From Sulfitobacter sp. (lineage in GTDB: Bacteria; Pseudomonadota; Alphaproteobacteria; Rhodobacterales; Rhodobacteraceae), in assembly GCA_024636405.1 (NCBI GenBank), contig JAGXHC010000058.1, forward strand, positions 1-5,352: a DNA stretch of 5,352 bases, in the 5' to 3' direction. This document shows positions 1-5,352 of the stretch, in pieces. How positions within the stretch are numbered: position 1 is the first letter of the stretch; every line of letters starts with the position of its first letter. Made by a program: the position numbers and the translations under genes. The notes beneath the pieces were generated by a model. The model was not told the DNA's origin. It saw only the letters and a program-made list of their open reading frames with translations, and did not search any database.

Positions 1-108
1 GAAGAAGGGCTGCGCTCCGCGCTGCGCGAGATCGCCCGCGAATTGCCGTCTTGCAGCATATCGGATCTTGCTGGTTGTGGGCCTCTTAAGATCGAAGCGT
101 TGGAGTAG
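1..108 (+). CDS. C-terminal end of an unidentified protein (partial)
   Basis: Reading from base 1 gives 35 residues (beginning EEGLRSALREIARELPS) and a TAG stop at 106-108. The gene starts before the window. The first half looks like an amphipathic helix and uses codons typical of this genome (CTG, CGC, GCG, ATC). The last half uses rarer codons (ATA, TCT, TGT, CCT), which could mean a weakly constrained tail or a reading frame altered near its end. No domain or motif is recognisable in so short a piece, so I assign no function. It is followed by about 560 bases without a convincing gene, so it is unlikely to be in an operon with the transporter downstream. Confidence 0.5.
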   Translation, partial: EEGLRSALREIARELPSCSISDLAGCGPLKIEALE

Positions 109-132
109 CCCGGCACATTGGGCAGCGGGCTA
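106..132 (+). terminator. Weak inverted repeat at the end of the upstream gene
   Basis: TAGCCCG (106-112) and CGGGCTA (126-132) are perfect 7-base inverted copies separated by 13 bases. The left arm contains the stop codon of the partial gene. No T-run follows, so a classical intrinsic terminator is not shown. The position suits a transcript end, but the loop is long and the call is tentative. Confidence 0.28.
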
Positions 133-500
133 GGACAAGGCGTATACGACGTGATTGCGACTTGAACGGGTCGTAATGCGCATAGATTGGCGTGTGAAAA
201 TCGCAGGATTTGTACATCTATTGGCGCGTGGGGTGCGTCAGGAATGCCAACGTTCCCTCACCGTCGATCCGGCGGAGCCCTGATACGTCATGATTTGATC
301 TGCGATGGGCGCCGTCTGGCGGGAATTGCCGTTGTCGTTGTGCAAGGGGTCCGTTTGCGCGTCCGGTGGCTGACCGTTTAATTTTTCGGGCCAATCTTCC
401 GATGAGCTGCAGCAGCGCATGTGAGCTGCAAATGGTGTAAGATACCCTCCCGAACCACGCGCCGAACCCCACCAGATTTCAAGTCGCGGTCCATTCGCCC

Positions 501-529
501 TTGAACTTTCCCTCGTTCTCGCGTCTATG
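501..529 (+). promoter_or_regulatory. Weak candidate sigma-70 promoter upstream of the transporter gene
   Basis: TTGAAC (501-506) is a good -35 match. Seventeen bases later lies TCTATG (524-529), which matches only three of six -10 positions. If used, it would give a leader of about 135 bases that includes the 549-567 hairpin. No better pair was seen nearer to the start codon, but the -10 is poor and this is a guess. Confidence 0.2.
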
Positions 530-548
530 CGCGGACATTAGCGCAAGG

Positions 549-567
549 ACCCGGTGTAAATCCGGGT
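549..567 (+). other. Perfect 6-bp hairpin in the transporter leader
   Basis: ACCCGG (549-554) pairs perfectly with CCGGGT (562-567) around a 7-base loop, TGTAAAT. GGCTCTTT follows, so a short pyrimidine tract lies downstream but not a true U-run. It sits about 105 bases before the transporter start. It could be a weak terminator or attenuator, or a structured leader element. The five-plus-seven-plus-five geometry recalls a tRNA T-arm, but the loop lacks TTC and no tRNA body precedes it. Confidence 0.3.
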
Positions 568-672
568 GGCTCTTTCGGCCGCCGATCCGCCGGGTAACCC
601 TTAAATCATGCTCAAACTGCACTGCCGGACAGTCTTGCGAAAGATCATCCGTCAAAGGGTAATGGACACTTT

Positions 673-2169
673 ATGATCTCAATTTCTGACTACCAACACC
701 AATGGTTCGGCAATATCCGCGGCGATCTGCTTGCTGGTCTTGTCGTCGCACTGGCGCTGATCCCCGAAGCCATCGCCTTTTCCATCATCGCAGGCGTGGA
801 CCCCAAGGTTGGTCTTTATGCGTCTTTCTCGATTGCGGTGCTGATCGCCTTTACCGGCGGGCGGCCTGGCATGATTTCGGCCGCCACCGCTGCTACTGCT
901 GTTTTGATGGTCACATTGGTCAGGGACTACGGGCTTGAGTATCTCCTTGCAGCCACCGTTTTGGCGGGATTGATCCAGATCGGCGCGGGGCTGCTGAAGC
1001 TTGGTCGTTTCATGCGCTATGTGTCGAAATCGGTGATGACGGGGTTTGTGAATGCGCTGGCCATTCTCATATTCATGGCGCAACTGCCCGAATTGAATTT
1101 GGGCAATCCCGGTGTCACTTGGCTGACCTATGCGCTGGTCGCCGTTGGCCTTGCGATCATCTACCTTTTTCCGCGTATCACAACCGCGGTGCCATCGCCG
1201 CTGGTCACGATTGTGGTTCTGACGCTTCTGATTTTGGTGACAGGCTGGGACGTTCGGACTGTTGGTGATATGGGCGCGCTGCCCGACACATTGCCGGTTT
1301 TCCTGATCCCTCAGATACCGCTGACGTTTGAGACGCTGATGATCATCTTGCCTTATTCGATTGCCGTTGCGGTTGTCGGCCTGCTCGAAAGCTTGATGAC
1401 GCAGAACATCGTCGATGATCTGACCGATACCAAATCCAACCGGAATCAGGAATGTATTGGCCAGGGCATTGCCAATACTGCGACCGGTTTCATCGGCGGC
1501 ATGGCCGGGTGTGCCATGATCGGCCAGTCTATCATCAACGTAAAATCGGGGGGGCGCGGGCGGCTTTCTGCATTCACGGCGGGTGTTGTGCTGTTGATCC
1601 TTGTTGTCGGTCTGGGTGATCTGGTTGCCCGGATTCCGATGCCTGCACTGGTTGCGATCATGATCATGGTGTCTATCGGCACCTTCTCGTGGTCTTCAAT
1701 AAAGGCGCTGCGGGTGCATCCGCGATCATCCTCCATTGTGATGATCGCGACGGTGGCGACCGTGGTCTATACCCACAACCTTGCCATCGGCGTGTTGGTT
1801 GGTGTGCTTTTGTCCGGCATCTTTTTCGCCGGAAAAATCGCCCAATTGTTTCGCATTTCGTCAACGCTTTCTGCCGACGGTCGCGCGCGGACTTATGTCC
1901 TTGAGGGGCAGTTGTTCTACGGATCGACAGAGGACTTTGCAGATGCTTTCGATTTCAATGAAGCGCTTGACCGTGTCATTGTGGACGTCAGTCAGGCCCA
2001 TATCTGGGATATCTCGTCGGTGCAGGCGCTGGACATGGCGATACTCAAGTGGCGGCGTGAAGGCGCGGACGTACAGGTCATCGGCCTGAACGAGGCGTCC
2101 GAGACCATCGTTGACAAGCTTGCCATTCATGACAAGCCCGGCGCGATGGACAAGTTGATGGGGCATTGA
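673..2169 (+). CDS. SulP/SLC26-family anion transporter with C-terminal STAS domain
   Basis: This 498-residue inner-membrane protein belongs to the SulP family, whose members move sulfate, bicarbonate or other small anions. The N-terminal core has the family signature around residues 28-52 ([13 protein letters not shown], then GLYASF). Hydrophobic segments run almost continuously from about 20 to 390, consistent with the 14-segment inverted-repeat fold. The conserved stretch at 240-292 includes ESLMTQ, the acidic [13 protein letters not shown] and GQGIAN. Residues 405-495 form a cytoplasmic STAS domain (VIVDVS, then WDISS, then GLNEAS). It is slightly short for the family and resembles the compact YbaR-like subgroup. 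I chose ATG 673 because the domain starts soon after and no better in-frame start lies upstream. The nearest purine tract, AAAGGG (654-659), is 13 bases away, so initiation looks weak. The gene is followed closely by a universal stress protein. Family assignment is firm; the substrate is unknown. Confidence 0.95.
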   Translation: MISISDYQHQWFGNIRGDLLAGLVVALALIPEAIAFSIIAGVDPKVGLYASFSIAVLIAFTGGRPGMISAATAATAVLMVTLVRDYGLEYLLAATVLAGLIQIGAGLLKLGRFMRYVSKSVMTGFVNALAILIFMAQLPELNLGNPGVTWLTYALVAVGLAIIYLFPRITTAVPSPLVTIVVLTLLILVTGWDVRTVGDMGALPDTLPVFLIPQIPLTFETLMIILPYSIAVAVVGLLESLMTQNIVDDLTDTKSNRNQECIGQGIANTATGFIGGMAGCAMIGQSIINVKSGGRGRLSAFTAGVVLLILVVGLGDLVARIPMPALVAIMIMVSIGTFSWSSIKALRVHPRSSSIVMIATVATVVYTHNLAIGVLVGVLLSGIFFAGKIAQLFRISSTLSADGRARTYVLEGQLFYGSTEDFADAFDFNEALDRVIVDVSQAHIWDISSVQALDMAILKWRREGADVQVIGLNEASETIVDKLAIHDKPGAMDKLMGH

Positions 2170-2174
2170 GGAGG
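2169..2174 (+). promoter_or_regulatory. Strong Shine-Dalgarno overlapping the upstream stop codon
   Basis: AGGAGG lies 6 bases before ATG 2181, and its first base is the last base of the transporter TGA stop. This decides the stress-protein start in favour of ATG 2181 over the TTG at 2166. It also suggests that ribosomes finishing the transporter help initiate the next gene. Confidence 0.85.
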
Positions 2175-2180
2175 AACGAC

Positions 2181-3032
2181 ATGGACAAGATACTTACGCT
2201 GCTGGACGGCTCGGCCTATTCCGAGAGCGTCTGTCACCATACCGCCTGGATCGCTCAGAAACTGAACGCTGGTGTCGAGGCGATGCACGTGATCGGTCGC
2301 CGCGAGGGCGCCGCAACCCATGACTATTCGGGGGCGCTGCACCTCGGGGCGCGTTCGGCACTGTTGGAGGAGCTTTCGGCGCTTGATGAACAATGGGCCA
2401 AGCTGGCGCAGGCCAAGGGCCATGCCATTTTGGAAGACGCAAAGAAAATTCTGGAACAGGACGGTGTGCCGCAGGTGAACTTGCGGCTGCGCAAGGGCGA
2501 TCTGTTGGACGCCGTGCGCGCCGTCGAAAGCGACATCCGCGCAATCACGATTGGCAAGCGGGGCGAGGGCGCTGAAGCGGCAAAGGGGCACCTTGGGTCC
2601 AATCTGGAACGCATCGTGCGCAGTTCAACCGTGCCTGTTTTCGTGGCTTCGCGGGAGTTCAGGCCGATTTCCAAGGTGCTGGTTGCCTATGATGGCAGCG
2701 CCAGTGCCAAAGTCGCGATTGAGCGTATGTCGACAAGTCCTGTCTTCACGGATCTTGAGATATGTGTGCTTTGCATCGGGCCGGATGAGGCGCACGCGCG
2801 GGCCAACGCCGCTGCTGCGGTGGACAAATTACAGGCGGCGAACCTGACTGCTTCACCGCGCATCGCCAGCGGTGAGCCCGAAAAGGTGCTGAGCGGGATC
2901 GTGGAGGCCGAAGGCTTTGATCTGCTGGTTATGGGGGCTTACGGGCACAGCCGAATTCGCAGCCTCATCATTGGGTCGACGACAACGGCAATGATCCAGA
3001 CGGTCAAGATCCCCGTGCTTCTCTATCGCTGA
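2181..3032 (+). CDS. Tandem-domain universal stress protein (UspA family)
   Basis: This soluble 283-residue protein contains two Usp domains, about residues 1-155 and 163-283. Each begins with the family's first strand and conserved Asp: KILTLLDGS near the start and KVLVAYDGS in the middle. The C-terminal domain carries a perfect ATP-binding pattern G-2x-G-9x-G-S (GAYGHSRIRSLIIGS). The N-terminal domain has a close version with ten residues in the gap (GKRG, then GS). It therefore probably binds ATP in the second domain and possibly in the first. Usp proteins act in stress survival, and some bind and modulate membrane transporters. The gene starts 11 bases after the SulP stop with an ideal Shine-Dalgarno, so the two are almost certainly co-transcribed and translationally coupled. 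A role in regulating the SulP carrier is inference from this pairing. Confidence 0.93.
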   Translation: MDKILTLLDGSAYSESVCHHTAWIAQKLNAGVEAMHVIGRREGAATHDYSGALHLGARSALLEELSALDEQWAKLAQAKGHAILEDAKKILEQDGVPQVNLRLRKGDLLDAVRAVESDIRAITIGKRGEGAEAAKGHLGSNLERIVRSSTVPVFVASREFRPISKVLVAYDGSASAKVAIERMSTSPVFTDLEICVLCIGPDEAHARANAAAAVDKLQAANLTASPRIASGEPEKVLSGIVEAEGFDLLVMGAYGHSRIRSLIIGSTTTAMIQTVKIPVLLYR

Positions 3033-3102
3033 TAATCCTTTGGCGGCGCTCGGTACGAGGGGGGACGTGACCGCTTGGCACGGGTGCGGGCTATTGTCAT
3101 TT

Positions 3103-3121
3103 GCGGCGGTCAGCCCGCCGC
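3103..3121. terminator. GC-rich hairpin between convergent genes
   Basis: GCGGCGG (3103-3109) pairs perfectly with CCGCCGC (3115-3121) around a 5-base loop, TCAGC. The loop contains part of the aminotransferase stop codon (3110-3112 on the minus strand). On the plus strand TGTTTC follows; on the minus strand AAATGACA follows, so neither side has a good U-run. Its place between two convergent genes makes a bidirectional transcript end plausible, but the sequence could also be chance in GC-rich coding DNA. Confidence 0.35.
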
Positions 3122-4444
3122 TGTTTCGCCTTCAATTGCTGTGGCAATCGTGTCCACGATCAGGTCAATCTCCTGTGGGGTGGAGGTAAAGCACGGTGCC
3201 AGCAGCACATGGTCGCCCGAAACGCCGTCGGCACATCCCTGCGAAGGATAACAGATCACCCCCGCCGCCATGGCTGCCGCCTGGACTTTGCCAGCAAGGT
3301 TGCGCCTGACATCAAATGGGATCTTTTCGCCCCGATCCTGTACAATTTCCGCAGTCCAGAAAAGCCCGCGACCGCGGATGTCGCCGACATGTGCATTCTG
3401 CCCCAAACGGTCCTTCAGTCCCTGTTCCAGCCGCGATCCAAGCACACGCACAGCAGTCAGCAAATCGCGTCGCTCAATCTCCTGCATGACCGCAAGCGCG
3501 CCTGCGGTGGCAACCGCGTGCGACATATAGGTATGTCCGTTCCACAGTTTACCGCTGCCATCCAGAATCGAACCGACCACCTTTTCGGACGCTATCACCG
3601 CCGCAATCGGCTGATACCCCGCGCCCAACCCTTTGGCGATTGTGGTAATGTCGGCGCAGATGCCTTCCTGCTCCAGCGCGAACAGGCTGCCGGTACGACC
3701 CATGCCGCACATCACTTCATCGGCAATCAGCAATACACCGTGGCGGTCGCAGATCTCGCGGATGCGCTTGAAATAGCCCGCAGGTGCCGGCTGTGATCCA
3801 AGCGAGGCGCCAACCACAGGTTCGGCGACAAACGCAGCGACCGTATCAGCGCCCAGTTCCATGATCCGGGTCTCAAGCTGATCGGCCATCCGCGTGGCGA
3901 AATCCGCTTCGCTTTCGCCGCTTTGCTGCAACCGGTAAGCATAGGCCGCATCGATATGCGACACGTCCATCAGCATCGGCGCAAAGGGCGCCCGGCGTCC
4001 GGCATGGCCGCCCACTGCAAGTGCTGCCAGCGTATTACCGTGATAACTGGGGGCGCGGGCGATGATCCGTGCGCGTTTGCCGTCGCCGCGTTCCAGATGA
4101 TACTGCCGCGCCAGTTTCAGCGCCGCTTCCATCGCCTCTGACCCGCTGCCCAGATACATCACCCGCCCCTCACCGGTGCCTTCGGGGGCGCGCGCGATCA
4201 GGTAATCGGCCAAATCTTCTGCCGGGGCATTGGTGAACAGGCCCGTGTGGGCAAACGACAGCGTATTGACCTGTGCGCAAATGGCATCACGCACCGCCTG
4301 ATTGTCATGGCCAAGGCTGGATACGGCGGCACCGCCACAAGCATCCAGATAGCGCTTGCCGGTTTCGTCGATAAGATAGCTGCCTTCTCCGGCGACAATC
4401 GTCGGCTGGTACCCGGTCAGGGTGCGGCGCAAGACATGGCTCAT
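3110..4444 (-). CDS. Class III PLP-dependent aminotransferase
   Basis: This cytoplasmic fold-type I aminotransferase is 444 residues from ATG 4444, a normal length for class III (omega-amino acid or acetylornithine-like) enzymes. Landmarks in order, numbered from that start: phosphate-binding GSGSEAMEAALKLAR at 99-113, SYHGN at 133-137 where the aromatic residue stacks on PLP, a conserved Glu in VAEPVVG at 208, the PLP-pyridine Asp242 in IADEV, and Lys271 in IAKGLGAGYQP, which forms the Schiff base. HTYMSH at 304-309 is the cofactor-contact region of the partner subunit. All catalytic residues are present, so it should be active. The usual GSEAN is GSEAM here. An in-frame GTG at 4480 would add 12 residues. 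Neither start has a clear Shine-Dalgarno; I prefer ATG because MSHVL-type starts are common in this group and a TATTAA box sits just upstream. The amino donor is not readable from sequence, and the neighbours give no pathway clue. Confidence 0.93.
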   Translation of the reverse strand: MSHVLRRTLTGYQPTIVAGEGSYLIDETGKRYLDACGGAAVSSLGHDNQAVRDAICAQVNTLSFAHTGLFTNAPAEDLADYLIARAPEGTGEGRVMYLGSGSEAMEAALKLARQYHLERGDGKRARIIARAPSYHGNTLAALAVGGHAGRRAPFAPMLMDVSHIDAAYAYRLQQSGESEADFATRMADQLETRIMELGADTVAAFVAEPVVGASLGSQPAPAGYFKRIREICDRHGVLLIADEVMCGMGRTGSLFALEQEGICADITTIAKGLGAGYQPIAAVIASEKVVGSILDGSGKLWNGHTYMSHAVATAGALAVMQEIERRDLLTAVRVLGSRLEQGLKDRLGQNAHVGDIRGRGLFWTAEIVQDRGEKIPFDVRRNLAGKVQAAAMAAGVICYPSQGCADGVSGDHVLLAPCFTSTPQEIDLIVDTIATAIEGETAAG

Positions 4445-4481
4445 TCGGCGGATCTGATCTTTGCTCAGGGATGGGTCCACC

Positions 4482-4487
4482 TTAATA
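4482..4487 (-). promoter_or_regulatory. Possible -10 element for the aminotransferase gene
   Basis: Read on the minus strand, TATTAA lies about 38 bases before ATG 4444, a suitable place for a -10 box. A possible -35, TTGCAC (4501-4506 on the minus strand), is only 14 bases upstream, which is too close, and no correctly spaced -35 is evident. If this box is real, transcription would begin near the GTG at 4480, which would favour the ATG start. Confidence 0.2.
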
Positions 4488-4534
4488 TGACCGAGGCAAA
4501 GTGCAATGCCGGGCCGGTTGATCTGAAGCAGCGA

Positions 4535-4564
4535 TTGACCTATGATAGCGCTAACAGATATATC
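4535..4564 (+). promoter_or_regulatory. Candidate sigma-70 promoter for the GAPDH gene
   Basis: TTGACC (4535-4540, five of six -35 matches) and TATATC (4559-4564, four of six -10 matches) are separated by 18 bases. The predicted transcript would begin near 4571, giving a leader of about 40 bases before ATG 4613. A palindromic operator-like sequence fills the spacer, which supports a regulated promoter here. Confidence 0.5.
4543..4556. promoter_or_regulatory. Probable LacI-family operator
   Basis: TGATAGCGCTAACA is a 14-bp inverted repeat with only one mismatched pair and a perfect 8-bp centre, TAGCGCTA. LacI-family repressors of sugar metabolism bind even-length palindromes with a central CG and TG...CA edges, and sites of this form are typical of alphaproteobacterial carbohydrate regulators. 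Its position between the -35 and -10 of the GAPDH promoter is classic for repression. It could also affect the divergent aminotransferase gene, whose start lies about 100 bases away. The regulator itself is not in this window. Confidence 0.55.
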
Positions 4565-4566
4565 AA

Positions 4567-4594
4567 CATCGAAACGTCACACCATCGAAACATC
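4567..4594 (+). repeat. Short direct repeat in the GAPDH leader
   Basis: CATCGAAACGTC (4567-4578) and CATCGAAACATC (4583-4594) match at 11 of 12 bases with a 16-base period. They lie at or just after the predicted transcription start. They may be a second protein-binding site or simple duplication; no known regulator motif was recognised. Confidence 0.4.
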
Positions 4595-4599
4595 AATCC

Positions 4600-4604
4600 G
4601 GAGG
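4600..4604 (+). promoter_or_regulatory. Shine-Dalgarno of the GAPDH gene
   Basis: GGAGG lies 8 bases before ATG 4613 and fixes the start. The encoded protein then begins with the family's usual short lead-in to the GFGRIG motif. Confidence 0.8.
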
Positions 4605-4612
4605 CACCGCGT

Positions 4613-5352
4613 ATGACCATCAAAATCGCAATCAATGGGTTTGGCCGCATAGGCCGATGCGTGCTCCGCGCGCTTGTGGAATATGGCTTTGACGGGATCG
4701 AGGTGGTCGCGATCAACGATCTGGCACCGCCCGAGACGCTGTTGCACTTGCTGAAATACGATTCCGTGCATGGGCGTTTGCAGGGCACGGCGCGGCTGGA
4801 AGGCGACAATCTGATCATCGCGGGCCAGACAATCCGCATGACCGCGGAGCGCGATCCGGCAAAATTGCCTTGGGGTGACGTCGATATTGCCTATGAATGT
4901 ACCGGATTGTTCACCCAGCGCGACAAGGCTGCGGCGCATCTGGAAAACGGCAGCAAACGCGTGCTGATTTCCGCCCCCGGCAAAGACGCGGACCGCACGG
5001 TGGTTTACGGGGTCAACCATGCCGGGTTGACGGGCGATGATGTGATTGTGTCGGCGGCGTCGTGTACCACCAACTGTCTGGCCCCGGTCGCCAAGGTGCT
5101 GGACGACGCGTTTGGCATCGAAACCGGGTATATGACCACGATCCACGCCTTTACCGGCGACCAGCCGACGCATGATGCGCCGCACCGCGATCTCTACCGT
5201 GGCCGTGCGGCATCAGCGTCGATGGTGCCGACCTCTACCGGGGCTGCCGCCGCGATTGCATTGGTGATCCCGCATCTGAAGGGGCGGCTCGAAGGGTCTG
5301 CCGTGCGGGTGCCGACGCTGAATGTGTCGCTGGTTGATCTGTGTTTCATGCC
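4613..5352 (+). CDS. gap: Type I glyceraldehyde-3-phosphate dehydrogenase (partial, C-terminus outside window)
   Basis: The first 246 residues of a protein that is normally about 333. It oxidises and phosphorylates glyceraldehyde 3-phosphate to 1,3-bisphosphoglycerate with NAD(P), in the central part of glycolysis and gluconeogenesis in the cytoplasm. The Rossmann motif INGFGRIG is at residues 7-14. Asp35 in AINDLA sits at the end of the second strand, where it binds the adenosine ribose. The active-site segment SAASCTTNC places the catalytic Cys at 151, and TTIHAFTGDQ gives the partner His178, the usual 27 residues later. Pro190 in HDAPHRDL, together with Asp35, points to NAD rather than NADP preference. 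PTSTGAA (206-212) is the phosphate-contact loop. No frame disruption is seen before the window edge. It is divergent from the aminotransferase and probably controlled by the palindrome in its promoter. Genomes of this group often carry more than one gap copy, so its exact pathway role is uncertain. Confidence 0.97.
   Translation, partial: MTIKIAINGFGRIGRCVLRALVEYGFDGIEVVAINDLAPPETLLHLLKYDSVHGRLQGTARLEGDNLIIAGQTIRMTAERDPAKLPWGDVDIAYECTGLFTQRDKAAAHLENGSKRVLISAPGKDADRTVVYGVNHAGLTGDDVIVSAASCTTNCLAPVAKVLDDAFGIETGYMTTIHAFTGDQPTHDAPHRDLYRGRAASASMVPTSTGAAAAIALVIPHLKGRLEGSAVRVPTLNVSLVDLCFM

Larger units (their letters stand above)
109..672. other. Roughly 560-base intergenic region without a convincing gene
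   Basis: No open frame here has a good start, a ribosome site and recognisable protein content. The frames at 187-381 (plus, TTG start) and 218-472 (minus, GTG start) are short, lack Shine-Dalgarno sequences and give low-complexity, Arg-rich translations. Visible structures are the 8-bp palindrome CGTATACG (141-148), an imperfect 11-base direct repeat ATTGGCG(T/C)GTG at 186-196 and 220-230, a 9-base direct repeat TGAGCTGCA at 403-411 and 422-430, the hairpin at 549-567, and a short stem with a GCGA loop at 633-644. The stretch could be a long leader plus promoter for the transporter gene, a remnant of decayed mobile DNA, or both. Confidence 0.55.

Noticed and set aside
218..472. 84-codon minus-strand frame in the intergenic region
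   Set aside because: It has a GTG start without a Shine-Dalgarno and a low-complexity Arg-rich product, with nothing recognised.
540..580. tRNA 3' half suggested by a 5-bp stem with a 7-base loop
   Set aside because: The loop is TGTAAAT rather than TTCRANN, and no matching acceptor, D-arm or anticodon arm lies upstream.
618..645. Sigma-54 promoter upstream of the transporter (CCGG...TTGC)
   Set aside because: The GG and GC elements are 8 bases apart instead of the required 10, and the flanking consensus is poor.
2166..2180. TTG start at 2166 for the stress protein
   Set aside because: It would place the strong AGGAGG inside the gene. ATG 2181 has ideal spacing and the conserved KILTLLDGS strand begins two residues after it.
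3049..3059. CTCG-GTA-CGAG mini-hairpin after the stress-protein gene
   Set aside because: It is only 4 bp with a 3-base loop and no U-run, so it is too weak to call a terminator.
3101..3796. 231-codon plus-strand open frame opposite the aminotransferase
   Set aside because: It is antisense to a gene with complete catalytic motifs, has no domain-like content, and reflects the GC-biased third positions of the real gene.
4577..5185. 202-codon minus-strand open frame opposite GAPDH
   Set aside because: It is fully antisense to a highly conserved enzyme, and the translation is Arg/His-rich with no recognisable fold.

Overview
The window looks like chromosomal DNA of an alphaproteobacterium, most likely a marine Rhodobacteraceae/Roseobacter-type organism. 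This rests on moderately high GC with GC-ending codons, the style of the encoded proteins, and weak or absent Shine-Dalgarno sequences on some genes. It is an inference, because no rRNA or other marker gene is present. Most of the window is ordinary housekeeping and transport DNA. I found no CRISPR array, tRNA, intact insertion sequence, phage gene or defence system.

Layout, left to right. (1) Bases 1-108 are the last 35 codons of a plus-strand gene I cannot identify, with a small inverted repeat across its stop. (2) Bases 109-672 hold no convincing gene. This roughly 560-base stretch contains short repeats, a perfect 6-bp hairpin, a weak promoter-like pair and possibly a decayed transposase start. 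(3) Bases 673-3032 are a tight two-gene unit: a SulP/SLC26-type anion transporter with a C-terminal STAS domain, then a tandem-domain universal stress protein. The Shine-Dalgarno of the second gene overlaps the stop codon of the first. (4) Bases 3110-4444 (or 4480), minus strand, encode a class III PLP-dependent aminotransferase that converges on the stress-protein gene. A 7-bp GC hairpin at its stop codon may terminate transcription in both directions. (5) Bases 4445-4612 are a divergent control region. (6) From 4613 to the window edge runs the first 246 codons of a type I, probably NAD-dependent, glyceraldehyde-3-phosphate dehydrogenase.

The transporter and stress protein probably work together: a membrane anion carrier co-produced with a soluble nucleotide-binding protein that may regulate it. 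The transported anion (sulfate, bicarbonate or another) cannot be read from sequence. The aminotransferase and GAPDH share an upstream region but have no obvious metabolic link.

The most specific regulatory signal is a near-perfect 14-bp palindrome at 4543-4556 with a central TAGCGCTA. It resembles LacI-family sugar-regulator operators and lies exactly between a plausible -35 and -10 for the GAPDH gene. This suggests that glycolytic GAPDH is controlled by a sugar-responsive repressor. The SulP-USP pair and this operator are the best candidates for follow-up; neither amounts to a clearly new system on sequence evidence alone.
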